Positions 63,517 to 64,000 of a DNA stretch of 64,000 bases are shown in pieces. Every line of letters starts with the position of its first letter. Position 1 is the stretch's first letter. Source of the stretch: Nomia melanderi (taxonomy: Eukaryota; Arthropoda; Insecta; Hymenoptera; Halictidae); the NCBI RefSeq assembly GCF_051020985.1, contig NW_027475348.1, positions 1 through 64,000 of the forward strand, written 5' to 3'. The notes under the pieces are model-generated. The model was not told where the DNA came from and searched no databases. It saw only the letters and a program-made list of their open reading frames with translations. A program made the translations under genes and the position numbers.

Positions 63517-64000
63517 TTATCGGATGGTCGGCGGCGTCCTGGGGCTACGGTGCTTCCTCGGTGGGGGGCTGCGTCTTGGTGGTGGTGGTGATGGCCCGGG
63601 CGGTGTAGGGGTGGCCCTGGTTGCTGTACGCAGCCCCCTTTCCGGCGCGACGTCTATCGGCGAGGGAGGTGACGTGTGGGAAGGGGTGCCCGCTGTGACG
63701 GCGGCGTATGATGGCGAAGCCGCTGTCCTTACCCCCGAGGGTTTCCTTTGAGCGGCCCGAGGTGGTGATGGGCCGCTGGAGGGACCCTTCCCTTGAGCCA
63801 CCGCCCTTGGAGATGGAGTTTGGGCGGTGGGTGTCCCTCCTAATCTCGGGGGCGTTCTTCTGGCTCCGGTCGGAGCCGCTACCGTCCCCCGTGTGGTGGT
63901 GGTGGTTCTTCTGCCCACCTCCACCGGGGCGCTGGCACCCCTCGTACCCCGTGTCACCCGCCCTTGGGTGGTGGTGGGCGGGGTCTTGACGGGTGGGGTC
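63517..64000 (-). pseudogene. Upstream Pro/Thr/Arg-rich open frame of the retrotransposon, open at the window edge
   Basis: The frame is open from the window edge (64000) to a TAA at 63517-63519. It is rich in Pro, Thr, Ser and Arg and contains SPSYAAVTAGTPS and PGPSPPPPRRSPPP. It has no recognisable domain. Its stop overlaps the ATG of the next frame (TAATG). It could be an ORF1-like protein coupled by termination-reinitiation. It could equally be the N-terminal part of one long ORF split by a frameshift. R2-clade elements normally have one ORF, while several other non-LTR groups have two. The start lies outside the window. Confidence 0.6.

Larger units (their letters stand above)
62093..63517 (-). 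pseudogene. Retrotransposon pol: N-terminal region and start of the reverse transcriptase
   Basis: An open stretch of 474 codons. Residues 1-130 are low complexity (Pro, Ser, and a Ser5-Asn4 run from an AGC/AAC repeat). 150-260 is basic with a possible helical segment (EQLEDVAREIAAYL). 321-360 (REATRIQRLFRQNRRRAVQEVL) matches the region just before the RT in R2-like proteins. The RT fingers begin with TNSAPGPDGLTYNDL at 407-421, then VPSCWKISNTVLVHKKGD at 444-461. The correct frame is lost at about residue 466. No N-terminal C2H2 finger is visible, which is unusual for the R2 clade. Its ATG overlaps the upstream stop as TAATG. Confidence 0.85.
59441..64000 (-). mobile_element. Non-LTR retrotransposon, RLE type (R2/NeSL-like group), decayed, 5' end outside the window
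   Basis: In - strand order the pieces give a Pro/Ser-rich N-terminal region, reverse transcriptase blocks (APGPDGLTY, NWRPLAISD, GFLPYEGCYEHNF, LDLANAFGSVPH, GVRQGC, YADD), a CCHC knuckle, and an endonuclease core (RRD, then VDVTVPFE). They finish with a C-terminal tail (GALGSWDPANES, RWSRDIYVEH). This order, with a C-terminal restriction-like endonuclease and no apurinic endonuclease, defines the R2/CRE/NeSL/HERO side of non-LTR elements. The LDLANAFGSVPH form resembles NeSL- and R2-like arthropod elements. I see no N-terminal C2H2 zinc finger or Myb-like motif. Three frameshifts and two internal stops make this copy dead. Its GC-rich coding sequence contrasts sharply with the AT-rich repeats downstream. 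Confidence 0.9.

Noticed and set aside
59976..63989. Numerous + strand frames opposite the retrotransposon, up to 304 codons
   Set aside because: Antisense shadows of a GC-rich coding strand. The conserved RT, CCHC and nuclease motifs are all on the - strand.

Overview
The window is almost entirely repetitive eukaryotic DNA with one decayed retrotransposon and no intact host gene. An invertebrate animal, probably an arthropod, is the best guess. Two things suggest this. The only protein-coding sequence is an RLE-type (R2/NeSL-like) non-LTR retrotransposon of a style common in arthropod genomes. In addition, a 56-bp tandem repeat carries the first ~36 nt of U2 snRNA in the form I recall for arthropods (UUAU loop, AAAGUGUA) rather than for vertebrates. 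The species cannot be named from the sequence. No CRISPR, operon, tRNA or rRNA gene was seen.

Layout. 1-11535: AT-rich minisatellite with a 10-bp unit (ACTATATAAA), itself built from 2.4-3.05 kb duplicated blocks. 11536-47586: about 206 monomers of a 175-bp satellite in three orientation blocks (+ to 26192, - to 41757, + to the end), with foldback-like junctions and several kilobase-scale copied segments. 47587-51930: decayed copies of the 10-bp minisatellite, including a small inverted block with 22 perfect copies of a 9-mer. 51931-53090: about 21 copies of the U2-like 56-bp repeat on the + strand. 53091-54777: the AT minisatellite inverted. 54778-56984: about 40 U2-like copies on the - strand. 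56985-57056: a GC-rich hairpin with an AATAAA on the - strand that caps this array. 57057-59440: AT-rich spacer and micro/minisatellites (ATAA tetramer, then 28 x ATGACTAA, 101 x ATGAATAG, 8 x ATGAATAA, then a 52-bp repeat). 59441-64000: the 3' part of the retrotransposon on the - strand. Its pol region has an N-terminal Pro/Ser-rich part, a reverse transcriptase with YADD, a CCHC knuckle, a restriction-like endonuclease and a C-terminal tail, broken by at least three frameshifts and two in-frame stops.

The parts do not form a gene pathway. The region reads as heterochromatin (centromere-, pericentromere- or subtelomere-like) shaped by tandem amplification, segment copying and inversion, with a dead retroelement at its edge. 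The most unusual item is the pair of oppositely oriented arrays built from the 5' end of U2 snRNA. Repeat boundaries, copy counts and alignments were read by eye, and the U2, U1 and retrotransposon comparisons are from memory.
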